From Rhodoferax sp. (GTDB taxonomy: Bacteria > Pseudomonadota > Gammaproteobacteria > Burkholderiales > Burkholderiaceae_C): DNA of 64,000 nucleotides. The notes below the pieces were generated by a model that saw only the letters and a program-made list of their open reading frames with translations, did no database searches and was not told the origin of the DNA. Each line of letters starts with the position of its first letter. Within the stretch, counting starts at the first letter, position 1. A program made the translations under genes and the position numbers. The DNA lies in assembly GCF_018780565.1 (NCBI RefSeq), contig NZ_JADMJN010000006.1, positions 1 to 64,000 on the forward strand. Direction: 5' to 3'. Below, piece by piece: positions 42,528 to 51,298 of the stretch.

Positions 42528-43571
42528 ATGTCGGCGCCGATTACCCACCACACGATTGCCATTGCGCAGGTGATCCTGATCCTGCAGGGGGCGCGCCAGC
42601 GCGGCATGGATATCAATGCCATCCTGCACCGGGCGGGCATTTCGCCGGCCCTGCTTGACGCGCCGCTGTCGCGGGTGACGCAAGCCCAGTATGCGACCTT
42701 GATCCTGGCATTGCGCCGCGTGACGCGCGATGAGCTGTGGGGCTTGTGCGGCCGCCCGCTCAAGCTGGGCAGCTTTGTTCAGTCCACCCGCCTGCTGGTG
42801 CACTGCCAGACCTTGGGCGAGGCGCTGCGCACGGGGTTTCGGTTCTATCACCTGATGCTGGATGATTTCATACCCCGTATGGCGGTAGACCAGGGGGTGG
42901 TGTCGGTAAGGCTGGTGTCAAAGGGCAAGCGCGATCCCATGCTGGCCTATGCCGAGCGCTCGTTCTGCTTTTTTACCTATGGCCTGGCATCGTGGCTGGT
43001 GGCGCGGCGTGTTCCCTTGCTGGATGTGATCTACCCCGAGGCCGATGTGCTGTATGCCACGGAAGCGGGTCGCCTGTTCCAGGCGCCCGTGCGTTACGAG
43101 CCGGACTGGATCGGGTTCAGGTTTGAGGCGCGCTGGCTGGATTTGCCGGTGGTGCAAAACACGCAGAGCCTGGCTGAGTTCTTGCAGCATGCGCCGGCCA
43201 ACCTGCTGGTCAAGTACCGGGACCAGACCAGCCTGACCGAGCGTATCCGCCGCTTGCTGCGGCGCACGCTGGCGGGTGATTTGCCCTCCCTGGAGGCGGT
43301 GGGCCAGTCGCTGGCGATGACGCCGCAAACCCTGCGACGGCGTTTGCGCGACGAAGGGCAGGGCTACCAGTCGATCAAGGACGACTTGCGCCGCGACGTG
43401 GCCATTGAGTACCTTGGCCAGCCGGAACTGACCTTGCTGGATATTGCCAACCGGCTCGGTTTTTCTGAGGCCAGCACCTTTCACCGTGCCTTCAAAGGCT
43501 GGACCGGCCTTTCGCCCGGTGCTTACCGGCAGACGCAGCTTGGGGCCGACGGCGCGCCACGCGCTGGCTGA
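42528..43571 (+). CDS. AraC-family transcriptional regulator (arabinose-binding-type sensor domain)
   Basis: 347 residues. The N-terminal two-thirds match the PF12625-type ligand domain found in OruR/OtaR-like regulators (ILHRAGISPALLDAPLSRVT; GLCGRPLKLGSFVQSTRLLV). The C-terminal AraC domain has two helix-turn-helix units: LEAVGQSLAMTPQTLRRRLR and LLDIANRLGFSEASTFHRAF, ending KGWTGLSPGAYRQ. Regulators of this type often control fatty or terpenoid acid use. It sits between the racemase and thiolase genes, all on the plus strand, and probably controls this cluster. ATG 42528 lies 28 bases after the racemase stop. Confidence 0.94.
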   Translation: MSAPITHHTIAIAQVILILQGARQRGMDINAILHRAGISPALLDAPLSRVTQAQYATLILALRRVTRDELWGLCGRPLKLGSFVQSTRLLVHCQTLGEALRTGFRFYHLMLDDFIPRMAVDQGVVSVRLVSKGKRDPMLAYAERSFCFFTYGLASWLVARRVPLLDVIYPEADVLYATEAGRLFQAPVRYEPDWIGFRFEARWLDLPVVQNTQSLAEFLQHAPANLLVKYRDQTSLTERIRRLLRRTLAGDLPSLEAVGQSLAMTPQTLRRRLRDEGQGYQSIKDDLRRDVAIEYLGQPELTLLDIANRLGFSEASTFHRAFKGWTGLSPGAYRQTQLGADGAPRAG

Positions 43572-43578
43572 TACTTTT

Positions 43579-43595
43579 CGCCAATCATTTTGGCG
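43579..43595. promoter_or_regulatory. Perfect inverted repeat CGCCAA-N5-TTGGCG before the thiolase gene
   Basis: A 17-base dyad with fully paired 6-base arms lies 8 bases after the AraC gene stop and about 74 bases before the thiolase start. It could be a weak terminator of the regulator gene or an operator for the catabolic operon. No T-run follows on the plus strand, which favours an operator. Confidence 0.4.
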
Positions 43596-43668
43596 TTGCT
43601 GGTGATTGATCCGGGTCGTCATTGCGTCCAAACTTTGGTCCTGTGCACTACAACATTCAGGACCCCTT

Positions 43669-44862
43669 ATGAGCAAGATGCAAAGAGCTGTACACGTCGT
43701 CGGTGTCGGCATGATTCCCTTCACCAAACCGGGTGCCAGCGACCCCTACACGGTCATGGGGGCCCGCGCGGCCAAGCTGGCGCTTGACGACGCGGGCGTC
43801 AACTATGCGGATGTCCAGCAGGCCTACGTCGGTTACGTCTACGGCGACTCCACCGCTGGACAGGCCGCGATTTACGGGGTGGGTCTGACCGGCATCCCGG
43901 TGTTCAATCTCAACAACAACTGCTCCACCGGGTCCAGCGCCCTGTTCCTGGCGCGCCAGGCGGTGGAGAGCGGCATGGTCGAGTGCGCGATCGCGCTGGG
44001 CTTTGACCAGATGGTGCCAGGGGCGCTGAAAGGCGCCTACGATGACCGTCCGTCGCCGATGGCGCGCTTTGCCGAGGTGATGGCCGCGCACCAGGGCTAC
44101 TTGCCGGATACGCCCCGGGCGGCCCAGTTTTTTGGGGGCGCAGGTCGCGACTACATGAAGGAATACGGCATCCGGCCCGACACGTTTGGCCGTATCTCGG
44201 TCAAGGCCCGTCAGCACGCGGCACGCAATCCCCTGGCGGTGTTTCGCCAGACACTTACCCTGGACGAGGTCATGGCATCGCCCACGGTGTTTGATCCCTT
44301 GACCCGTTACCAGTGCTGCCCGCCCACCTGCGGCGCGGCTGCCGCCATCGTGTGTTCAGCCGACTTTGCGCGCAAGCACAAGCTTGACATGCGCGTGGTC
44401 ATAGCGGCCCAGGCCATGACCACCGATACCGCCAGCACTTTCGATACTGCAGACATGCGCAAGGTGGTGGGCTACGACATGAGTGCTGCCGCTGCTGCGC
44501 AGGTCTACGAGGCTGCTGCCATTGGCCCGCAGGATCTGGATGTGGTGGAGATGCACGACTGCTTCACCGCCAACGAACTGATCACCTACGAAGCCCTGGG
44601 TCTGACACCGCCCGGCACCGCTGAAAAGTTCATTGTGGAGGGCGACAACACCTATGGCGGGCGCATTGTGACCAATCCATCGGGCGGCCTGCTTTCCAAG
44701 GGGCATCCCCTGGGCGCCACCGGCTTGGCGCAGTGCGCCGAATTGGTGTGGCAATTGCGGGGGCAGGCCGAGCAGCGCCAGGTAGAAGGCGCACGGCTGG
44801 CGCTGCAGCACAACCTGGGTCTGGGGGGCGCTTGCGTGGTGACCCTGTACCAGGCAGTTTGA
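43669..44862 (+). CDS. SCP-x-type thiolase (3-oxoacyl-CoA thiolase)
   Basis: 397 residues from ATG 43669. It follows the peroxisomal SCP-x thiolase pattern closely: VVGVGMIPFTKPG, YVGYVYGDSTAGQAAIYGVG, nucleophile C85 in NLNNNCSTGSSALFLARQ, MHDCFTANELITYEALGL, DNTYGGRIVTNPSGGLLSKG, GHPLGATGLAQCAELVWQLR and LALQHNLGLGGACVV. SCP-x thiolase cleaves 3-oxo-2-methylacyl-CoA in pristanic and bile-acid oxidation. There is no fused sterol-carrier domain. With the racemase and MFE-2-like genes nearby, a branched-acid role is likely. Confidence 0.93.
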   Translation: MSKMQRAVHVVGVGMIPFTKPGASDPYTVMGARAAKLALDDAGVNYADVQQAYVGYVYGDSTAGQAAIYGVGLTGIPVFNLNNNCSTGSSALFLARQAVESGMVECAIALGFDQMVPGALKGAYDDRPSPMARFAEVMAAHQGYLPDTPRAAQFFGGAGRDYMKEYGIRPDTFGRISVKARQHAARNPLAVFRQTLTLDEVMASPTVFDPLTRYQCCPPTCGAAAAIVCSADFARKHKLDMRVVIAAQAMTTDTASTFDTADMRKVVGYDMSAAAAAQVYEAAAIGPQDLDVVEMHDCFTANELITYEALGLTPPGTAEKFIVEGDNTYGGRIVTNPSGGLLSKGHPLGATGLAQCAELVWQLRGQAEQRQVEGARLALQHNLGLGGACVVTLYQAV

Positions 44863-44874
44863 GGAGCCCACCCC

Positions 44875-45327
44875 ATGATTGACAAGCGTTTCATCGGCCA
44901 CACGATGCCGGAGTTCAGCACCACCGTGGAGGCAGGTCGCCTGCGCTTCTTCGCCAAGGCCATCGGACAGACCGACCCGATTTACAGCGATGAGGCTGCC
45001 GCACGGGCGGCTGGCCATCCGGGGCTGCCGGTGCCGCCCACTTTTTTGTTTTGTCTGGAGATGGAGTCACCCGACCCCGCGGCCATTCGCAATTTGCTGG
45101 GCATGGACTTTCGCACTCTTTTGCATGGCGAGCAGGGCTTCACCCACCATGCGATGGCCTACGCGGGCGATACGCTGACCTTCACACAGCGCATCAATGA
45201 CATTTACGAGAAAAAGGGTGGTGCGCTGGAATTCGTCGAGCGCAAGACCAGCGTGGTCAACCAGCGGGAAGAGCTGGTGGCGGAGTTGCGCTGTGTGACC
45301 GTCATCCGTAACGTGAGGGCAGCATGA
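44875..45327 (+). CDS. Hot-dog hydratase subunit, FAS1_DH/HadA-like (probable structural half)
   Basis: 150 residues. RFIGHTMPEFSTTVEAGRLR followed by FFAKAIGQTDPIYSDEAAAR is the N-terminal-half pattern of FAS1/MFE-2 hydratases. LPVPPTFLFCLEM and LLHGEQGFTHHAMAYAGDTL follow. The catalytic GDHNPxH motif is not present here but is in the next gene, which overlaps by ATGA. In MFE-2 hydratase 2 the two hot-dog halves are fused; here, as in mycobacterial HadA/HadB, they are separate. GGAGCCCACCCC precedes ATG 44875. Confidence 0.9.
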   Translation: MIDKRFIGHTMPEFSTTVEAGRLRFFAKAIGQTDPIYSDEAAARAAGHPGLPVPPTFLFCLEMESPDPAAIRNLLGMDFRTLLHGEQGFTHHAMAYAGDTLTFTQRINDIYEKKGGALEFVERKTSVVNQREELVAELRCVTVIRNVRAA

Positions 45328-45752
45328 CCATGGCTACGACACTGAAATTTGACAGCATTCAGGTGGGCGATAGCTTGCCCTCGTTTGAGACGCCCCCCAT
45401 TTCGCGGCTGGCGCTGGCGTTGTACTGCGGCGCCTCGGGCGATCACAACCCGGTGCACGTTGACATCGATTTCGCCAAAGCCGCAGGGCTGCCCGATGTG
45501 TTTGCGCACGGCATGTTGTCCATGGCCTGGCTGGGCCGCGTGCTGACCAACTGGGCTCCACAGACCGCACTGCGGGACTACAGCGTGCGCTTTGCCGCCA
45601 TCACCCAGGTGGGTGAGCGCATCACCTGTGCGGGCAAGGTCGTGGAAAAGCTGGAGCGACATGGCGAGCGCTGTGTCCGTGTGGCCTTGTCGACGGCCAA
45701 CCAGGATGGCGTGGTGAAGCTGGCGGGCGAAGCCCTGATTGCGCTGGAATAA
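45324..45752 (+). CDS. MaoC-type (R)-enoyl-CoA hydratase subunit (catalytic half)
   Basis: 142 residues. It carries the hydratase 2 motif YCGASGDHNPVHVDIDFAKA with Asp and His, then DVFAHGMLSMAWLGRVLTNW. It hydrates trans-2-enoyl-CoA to (3R)-hydroxyacyl-CoA and probably works as a heterodimer with the preceding protein. Two starts are close: ATG 45324 in the ATGA overlap and ATG 45330. The SDR gene follows after 21 bases and would oxidise the product, as in the peroxisomal MFE-2. Confidence 0.93.
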   Translation: MTMATTLKFDSIQVGDSLPSFETPPISRLALALYCGASGDHNPVHVDIDFAKAAGLPDVFAHGMLSMAWLGRVLTNWAPQTALRDYSVRFAAITQVGERITCAGKVVEKLERHGERCVRVALSTANQDGVVKLAGEALIALE

Positions 45753-45773
45753 CTCTTTGAACAGGATTGACAA

Positions 45774-46601
45774 ATGAATCGAAAACTCGAACACAAGGTC
45801 GCGCTCATCTCCGGCTCCGGACGTGGCATTGGACGGCAGATTGCGCTCAAGCTGGCCAGCGAGGGTGCGCGTGTGGTGATCAATGACCTGGACGCTGCAC
45901 CGGCGCAGCAGACCGTGGCCGACATTCTGGCTGGCGGTGGTCAGGCTGTGGCCTGCATTGGCAGCGTCACCGACGCCGACTTTGGCACCCGCTTTGTGAA
46001 GCAGGCGCTGGACAGCTTTGGCGGCATTGACATCATTGTCAATAACGCAGGCTACACCTGGGACAACGTGGTGCAGAAGATGAGCGACGAGCAGTGGGAA
46101 GCCATGCTGGCGGTGCACCTCACGGCGCCGTTTCGCATCCTGCGCGCGGCATCGGCCTTTATCCGCGATGCCGCCAAGAAAGAGGCTGATGCGGGCCAGA
46201 CGGTGTTTCGCAAGGTGGTCAATATCTCTTCAACCTCGGGTGTTTACGGCAATGCGGGGCAGGCAAATTACGCGGCGGCCAAGGCCGGCATCAACGGCCT
46301 GACCAAGGCCATGGCGAAGGAATGGGGCCGCTACAAAGTCAATGTCAACAGCGTTGCCTTCGGCCTGATCATGACGCGCCTGACAGAAGCCGCGGCGGAC
46401 GCCGACGCCAAAATCGATATTGCGGGTCAGCAGATCAAGGTGGGTGTCAATCCGCAGGTGCTCAAAAATGCCGAGGCACTGATTCCGCTGGGGCGCGGTG
46501 GCACGCCCGAAGAAGCGGCGGGTGCGGTTTACATGTTCTGCATCCCGGAGTCCAACTATGTCAGCGGACAAGTCCTTGTGTGTGGAGGCGGTCGTCCATG
46601 A
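45774..46601 (+). CDS. SDR-family (3R)-hydroxyacyl-CoA dehydrogenase-like protein
   Basis: 275 residues. SGSGRGIGRQIALKLASEGA binds the cofactor, with VINDLD after the second strand favouring NAD(H). IIVNNAGYTWDN, Ser in NISSTSGVYGNAG and YAAAKAG (YxxxK) complete the active site. It has an insert in the helix before the catalytic Ser (RDAAKKEADAGQTVFRK). It would oxidise the hydroxyacyl-CoA made by the MaoC pair. The stop overlaps the acyl-CoA dehydrogenase start (ATGA at 46598). Confidence 0.92.
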   Translation: MNRKLEHKVALISGSGRGIGRQIALKLASEGARVVINDLDAAPAQQTVADILAGGGQAVACIGSVTDADFGTRFVKQALDSFGGIDIIVNNAGYTWDNVVQKMSDEQWEAMLAVHLTAPFRILRAASAFIRDAAKKEADAGQTVFRKVVNISSTSGVYGNAGQANYAAAKAGINGLTKAMAKEWGRYKVNVNSVAFGLIMTRLTEAAADADAKIDIAGQQIKVGVNPQVLKNAEALIPLGRGGTPEEAAGAVYMFCIPESNYVSGQVLVCGGGRP

Positions 46602-47752
46602 ACCAGCCCCAACGCCCCTGGATGGATGCTGACCTGGACATGCTGCGCGATACCGCGCGCAAGTTCTTCGAGCGCGAGTGCGTGCCACACCATGCCCGCT
46701 GGGCAGGGCAGGGCCATGCCGATCGCGAAATCTGGACCAAGGCGGGGCAGGCCGGGCTGCTGTGCGCCAGCATTCCCGAGGCGTATGGCGGCGGCGGTGG
46801 CAGCTTTCTGCACGAGGCGGTCATCTGTGAAGAGCAGGCCGGCGCCATGGTGGGCGCATTCAGCAACAGCGTGCACAGTGGCATCGTGGCGCACTACCTG
46901 CTTGCCTACGGCACCGAGGCTCAGAAGCAGCGCTGGTTGCCGCGCATGGCACAAGGGGACCTGGTGGCCGCCATCGCCATGAGCGAGCCCGGCGCTGGCA
47001 CCGACCTGCAGCGCATCAAGACCAGCGCCGCGCGTGAAGGTGAGGAGTTTGTGATCAATGGCTCCAAGACCTTCATCACCAACGGCCTGCATGCCAATCT
47101 GATTTGTGTGGCGGTCAAGACCAATGCGACGGTCGGTGCCAAAGGCGTCTCGCTGGTGATGATCGAAACCGACGGTTTGCAGGGCTTTCGCCGGGGCCGT
47201 TTGCTTGACAAGCTGGGCCAGAAAACGCTGGATACCGTGGAACTGTTTTTTGATTCGATGCGTGTGCCGGTGGACAACCTGCTGGGGGGCGAAGAAGGCA
47301 AGGGGTTTGCCCAGCTGATGCAACAGCTTCCGCAGGAGCGGCTGCTGATCGCCGTGGGCGCCGTTGCGACCATGCACCGCGCCATTGAGGAAACCCGAAC
47401 CTACGTGCGCCAGCGCGAGGTGTTCGGCAAGCCGTTGATGGCGATGCAGAACACCCGATTCAAGCTGGCTGAGTGCCATACCCAGGCCACTGTGGCACGC
47501 AGCTTTGTGGACGATTGCATTGCGCGGCTGCTTCGCGGCGAGCTGGACATACCGACCGCCGCGATGGCCAAGTGGTGGACGACCGACACCAACTGCCGCA
47601 TCGTCGATGAGTGCCTGCAGCTGTTTGGCGGCTACGGCTACATGATGGAATACCCGATTGCACGCCTGTACGCCGATGTGCGCGTGAGCAAGATTTATGG
47701 CGGTGCCAACGAGGTGATGAAAGAAATCGTTGCCCGTGCCATGGATCGCTGA
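46598..47752 (+). CDS. Acyl-CoA dehydrogenase
   Basis: 384 residues from ATG 46598, coupled to the SDR gene. The middle domain has AAIAMSEPGAGTDLQRIKTS and SKTFITNGLHANLICVAVKT. The FAD motif is CLQLFGGYGYMMEYPIARLY. The C-terminal position where medium-chain enzymes have Glu is Gly (KIYGGANEVMK); instead LPQERLLIA supplies the Glu, as in isovaleryl-CoA and long-chain-type enzymes. This suits a branched substrate. It would act first in the cycle after activation by the ligase encoded next. Confidence 0.95.
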   Translation: MNQPQRPWMDADLDMLRDTARKFFERECVPHHARWAGQGHADREIWTKAGQAGLLCASIPEAYGGGGGSFLHEAVICEEQAGAMVGAFSNSVHSGIVAHYLLAYGTEAQKQRWLPRMAQGDLVAAIAMSEPGAGTDLQRIKTSAAREGEEFVINGSKTFITNGLHANLICVAVKTNATVGAKGVSLVMIETDGLQGFRRGRLLDKLGQKTLDTVELFFDSMRVPVDNLLGGEEGKGFAQLMQQLPQERLLIAVGAVATMHRAIEETRTYVRQREVFGKPLMAMQNTRFKLAECHTQATVARSFVDDCIARLLRGELDIPTAAMAKWWTTDTNCRIVDECLQLFGGYGYMMEYPIARLYADVRVSKIYGGANEVMKEIVARAMDR

Positions 47753-47768
47753 GGCAGGGACACGACAC

Positions 47769-49451
47769 ATGCCAGTCCTTCACCATCGTTTCTGGCCCAA
47801 GGGCATCCCGCATGACGTTCGGGTGCCTGCGGTCACACTGACTCACTACCTGGAGGTGGCGGCGCAGCGTTACCCGGACAAGCCTGCGGTCCTGTATTGC
47901 GGCGCTGTGCTGAGCTATGCGGCCCTGAAGGCCCAGGTTGATGCCATGGCGGCCTATCTCCAGCAGCGCCTGGCCGTGCAGCGGGGCGACCGCGTGCTGC
48001 TGATGAGCCAGAACTGCCCGCAGTTCGTGATTGCGTATTTTGCTGTTTTGCGGGCCGGTGCGGCTGTGGTGCCGGTCAACCCGATGAGCACCACCCCCGA
48101 GATTCGCTACTACCTGGCTGACAGCGGTGCCCGGGTGGCTTTTGTGGCGCAAGATCTTCTGGCGCAGGTCTTGCCCTGCACGGTGGCGAACCAGCCTGAC
48201 GGTCTGGATGGCGTGGTGGTGCATGCCTACAGTGACGGCCTGTCCGGGCAAAGTTCCGATGAGATACCCGATTGGGTGCGGCTTGCCCGCCAGCCCCTGC
48301 CCAGCAGCGTATGCCACGGGTTTGAAGATGCCCTGGCACTGCGTCTGCAGCCTGGCGACGACATGGGCATGCCTGATGACCTGGCGGTGCTGCCTTACAC
48401 CTCGGGCACGACGGGCCACCCCAAGGGCTGTGTGCATACCCATGCGACGGTATTGGCATCGAATGTCGCCTCGCAGGTCTGGAAAAATCTCAACGTTGAT
48501 TCGGTTTTTCTCTGTGTGGCGCCGCTGTTCCATATGCTGGGCATGCAAAACGGCATGAATGTGCCCATCACGCTGGGCGCCACCACCGTGATGATGCCGC
48601 GCTGGAACCCGGTGCTTGCATTGCGTTTGCTGGAGCGCCACCGCGTCACGGCCTGGACCGCGCCCCCGGCCATGGTGATTGACCTGTTTGCCCAGCCCGA
48701 GGCGATGCAGCGTGACCTGTCCAGTCTGTGCCTGCTTTCCGGCGGTGGTGCGGCCATGCCCGAGGCCGTGGCCACCATGCTGTCGGAGCGCTTTGGCCTG
48801 GTCTACAACGAGGCCTATGGTTTGTCGGAAACGGCTGCTTTTTTGCATGCCAACCCGTTGGCGCGTGGCAAGCGTCAGTGCCTGGGGATGCCCACCCAGG
48901 GTGTGGACTCGCGCATTGTCGATCCGGTGACGCTGCAGGAGTTGCCGCAGGGTGAAGTGGGCGAGCTGATTACCCATGGCCCACAGGTCATGAGCGGCTA
49001 TTGGCGCAACGAAGAGGCCAATCGCAGCACGTTCGTCGATATCGATGGCAAGCGCTATCTGCGCACAGGCGATCTGGCTTATGTGGATGAAGAGGGCTAC
49101 TTCTTCATGCGCGACCGGCTCAAACGCATGATCAATGCCTCCGGCTTCAAGGTCTGGCCGGCCGAGGTGGAAAGCGCCATGTATGAGCATCCTGCCATCC
49201 ACGAAGCCTGCGTGATTGCCGTGGACGATGCCCACCGGGGCGAGACGGTCAAGGCGCTGGTGGTTCTCAAGCCCGGCCAGCGTGGCCAGGTGTCCGAACA
49301 GGACATCATCGACTGGAGCCGCCAGCGTATGGCGGTCTACAAGGCACCGCGCATCGTCGAGTTTCTGGACAGCTTGCCCAAGTCGGGCACGGGAAAAATT
49401 CTGTGGCGGGAGTTGCAGGAGGCGCAGCGTGCCGCCGTGGTGCCGGCCTGA
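47769..49451 (+). CDS. AMP-forming acyl-CoA ligase
   Basis: 560 residues from ATG 47769. Adenylate-forming motifs: LPYTSGTTGHPKGCVHTH (phosphate loop), YNEAYGLSETAAFLH, LRTGDLAYVDEEGYFFMRDR, KRMINASGFKVWPAEVES and the C-terminal lysine in KSGTGKILWREL. It converts a carboxylic acid, ATP and CoA to acyl-CoA. The family resembles long-chain or terpenoid acid ligases, but the acyl pocket cannot be read. It lies 16 bases after the dehydrogenase gene in the same operon. Confidence 0.94.
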   Translation: MPVLHHRFWPKGIPHDVRVPAVTLTHYLEVAAQRYPDKPAVLYCGAVLSYAALKAQVDAMAAYLQQRLAVQRGDRVLLMSQNCPQFVIAYFAVLRAGAAVVPVNPMSTTPEIRYYLADSGARVAFVAQDLLAQVLPCTVANQPDGLDGVVVHAYSDGLSGQSSDEIPDWVRLARQPLPSSVCHGFEDALALRLQPGDDMGMPDDLAVLPYTSGTTGHPKGCVHTHATVLASNVASQVWKNLNVDSVFLCVAPLFHMLGMQNGMNVPITLGATTVMMPRWNPVLALRLLERHRVTAWTAPPAMVIDLFAQPEAMQRDLSSLCLLSGGGAAMPEAVATMLSERFGLVYNEAYGLSETAAFLHANPLARGKRQCLGMPTQGVDSRIVDPVTLQELPQGEVGELITHGPQVMSGYWRNEEANRSTFVDIDGKRYLRTGDLAYVDEEGYFFMRDRLKRMINASGFKVWPAEVESAMYEHPAIHEACVIAVDDAHRGETVKALVVLKPGQRGQVSEQDIIDWSRQRMAVYKAPRIVEFLDSLPKSGTGKILWRELQEAQRAAVVPA

Positions 49452-49493
49452 CGGCTTCAGAGTTTCGGGTGATCAGGATGCAAAGGGATTTTC

Positions 49494-50297
49494 ATGGAGA
49501 TGAATGATTTCAAGGGCCAGGCCGTCTTCGTGGCAGGTGGCAGCAGTGGCATCAATCTGGGCATTGCCAAGGCATTTGCAGCCCGCGGTGCGAGTGTGGC
49601 CATCGTCAGCCGCTCATCCGAGCGGGTGGCCGGCGCCGTGGCCGAACTGCGCGCCTTGGCGCTGCCCGGGGCGCGCATCGAAGGTTACAGCGCCGACGTG
49701 CGCGATGCCGAGGCCATTGCTGCGGCGCTGGCCCAGGCCCATGCGGCGATAGGCGACTTCGATGTGCTGATTTCCGGCGCGGCCGGCAACTTTGTGGCAC
49801 CTGCCCTGGGTATGTCGGCCAAGGGCTTTCGCACCGTGATCGACATCGATCTCAATGGCACCTTCCACGTGCTGCGCGGGGCGCATGAGTTCCTGCGAAA
49901 GCCCGGTGCCAGTGTGATCAGCATTTCCGCGCCGCAGGCCTACAACCCGACCATGTACCAGGCCCATGTGTGTGCCGCCAAAGCCGGGGTGGACATGCTC
50001 ACCCGTGTGCTGGCCATGGAGTGGGGGCCGCAGGGCATTCGGGTCAACTCGATCGTGCCCGGGCCGATCGGTGACACGGAGGGTGTGCGGCGCCTGGCGC
50101 CCACGCCGGAGGCCCAGATGCGCATGGCCGCCACGGTGCCGCTGCGGCGCATGGGGACCACCCAGGAGATCGCCGATATGGCGCTGTTCCTGAGTTCGGG
50201 CCGTGCCCAGTTTGTCACCGGGGCCGTGATCCCGGTTGACGGGGGCAGTTCGCTCCATGGCGGGCGTGATCTGGGTGCCGCAGTGGCCATGCAGTAG
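49494..50297 (+). CDS. 2,4-Dienoyl-CoA reductase-like SDR (DECR2 type)
   Basis: 267 residues. The cofactor motif is VAGGSSGINLGIAKAFAARG. The usual YxxxK pair is absent: the segment reads YNPTMYQAHVCAAKAGVDML, with Lys in the AAKAG position used by dienoyl-CoA reductases. The C-terminus, MEWGPQGIRVNSIVPGPIGD then TEGVRRLAPTPEA, follows peroxisomal DECR2 closely. The enzyme uses NADPH to remove an even-position double bond so that unsaturated substrates can pass through beta-oxidation. It lies 42 bases after the ligase gene; the next 172 bases hold no gene. Confidence 0.87.
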   Translation: MEMNDFKGQAVFVAGGSSGINLGIAKAFAARGASVAIVSRSSERVAGAVAELRALALPGARIEGYSADVRDAEAIAAALAQAHAAIGDFDVLISGAAGNFVAPALGMSAKGFRTVIDIDLNGTFHVLRGAHEFLRKPGASVISISAPQAYNPTMYQAHVCAAKAGVDMLTRVLAMEWGPQGIRVNSIVPGPIGDTEGVRRLAPTPEAQMRMAATVPLRRMGTTQEIADMALFLSSGRAQFVTGAVIPVDGGSSLHGGRDLGAAVAMQ

Positions 50298-50469
50298 GGG
50301 CCAGGGATGGACTGCAGACGCAACCGACGCCACGTATTCGGATTTCCCGAAGCCCTGATTCTGAAATGAAAGATTGCGAACATGCCCGCCTGCCACGAAG
50401 ATGCGAAGCCATGAGCAAGCGGGACTCTGGCGCAGCTGTGCCAGCCTGGATAAATTCAAGAAATGCACA

Positions 50470-51267
50470 ATGAACGACTTTAAAACGATTCGCTTTTCCA
50501 TTCTGGATCAGGTTGGAACGCTGACGCTGGACAACCCGGCCAAACGCAATGCACTGGACCCTGCCATGCGGGAGGAAATCGCCCAGGTCGTGACGCATGT
50601 GCGGCGTGAGCGCGATATCCGTGCGCTGATCATCACCGGTGCCAATGGTCATTTCTGTTCCGGCGGCGACCTGCGCAACATTGCCACCGTGGGCCTGGAC
50701 AACCAGGGTTGGCGCAATCGTCTGCAGGACCTGCACGGCTGGCTGCAGGAACTGCTGACGCTGGATCGCCCGGTCATTGCCGCGGTGGACGGTGCGGCTG
50801 CAGGGGCGGGCTTCAGTCTGGCCCTGTCGGCCGACTTTGTGCTGGCCACGCCGCGGGCGAGATTTTGCATGTCGTTCATGAAAGTGGGCCTGGTGCCGGA
50901 CTGCGGCGCGTTTTATACCCTGCCACGCATCGTGGGTGTGCAGCGCGCCAAGGAGCTGATGCTGTCAGCCCGCGATATCGAGGCGGCCGAGGCCCTGCAA
51001 CTGGGATTGGCCATGGAGCTGCACGCGCCAGAAGACCTGTTGCCTCGGGCCCAGGCGATGGCGGCCAGCTTTGTCAATGCCTCACCCGTGGCGATCAGTC
51101 TGGTGAAGCGCACGCTGGCGGGCTGGGGTGGTGATTTGTCCACGATGCTGGAACTGGAGGCCAACGCACAGGCCCTGGCCATGGGTACGGCGGATCACCG
51201 CACGGCGGTGAGCCGTTTTGTCAACAAGGAGTCGGCCCTGTTCCAGTGGCCCGGCAAAGGCTCCTAG
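50470..51267 (+). CDS. Crotonase-superfamily enoyl-CoA isomerase/hydratase (PaaG-like)
   Basis: 265 residues from ATG 50470. Oxyanion motifs ANGHFCSGGDLRNI and GAAAGAGFSLALSADFVLAT are present. The segment SFMKVGLVPDCGAFYTLPRI matches PaaG-type isomerases: the first hydratase Glu is replaced by Phe and an Asp follows VP. The second Glu region is RAKELMLSAR. It may shift a double bond (3-enoyl to 2-enoyl) or open a ring, rather than hydrate. The in-frame extension upstream to 50374 is not supported. No strong ribosome site is visible. Confidence 0.9.
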   Translation: MNDFKTIRFSILDQVGTLTLDNPAKRNALDPAMREEIAQVVTHVRRERDIRALIITGANGHFCSGGDLRNIATVGLDNQGWRNRLQDLHGWLQELLTLDRPVIAAVDGAAAGAGFSLALSADFVLATPRARFCMSFMKVGLVPDCGAFYTLPRIVGVQRAKELMLSARDIEAAEALQLGLAMELHAPEDLLPRAQAMAASFVNASPVAISLVKRTLAGWGGDLSTMLELEANAQALAMGTADHRTAVSRFVNKESALFQWPGKGS

Positions 51268-51298
51268 CCCTTAATTTCAATCAAAAGAGGAAAACCGA

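Noticed and set aside
43669..43671. Upstream in-frame start at 43606 for the SCP-x thiolase
   Set aside because: The extra 21 residues are unlike the family, and the ATG at 43669 has an AGGA site and leads directly into the conserved VVGVGM start.
47460..49235. 591-codon minus-strand frame across the dehydrogenase and ligase genes
   Set aside because: Longest shadow in the window; it spans two genuine genes and shows only His/Gln/Arg-rich sequence.
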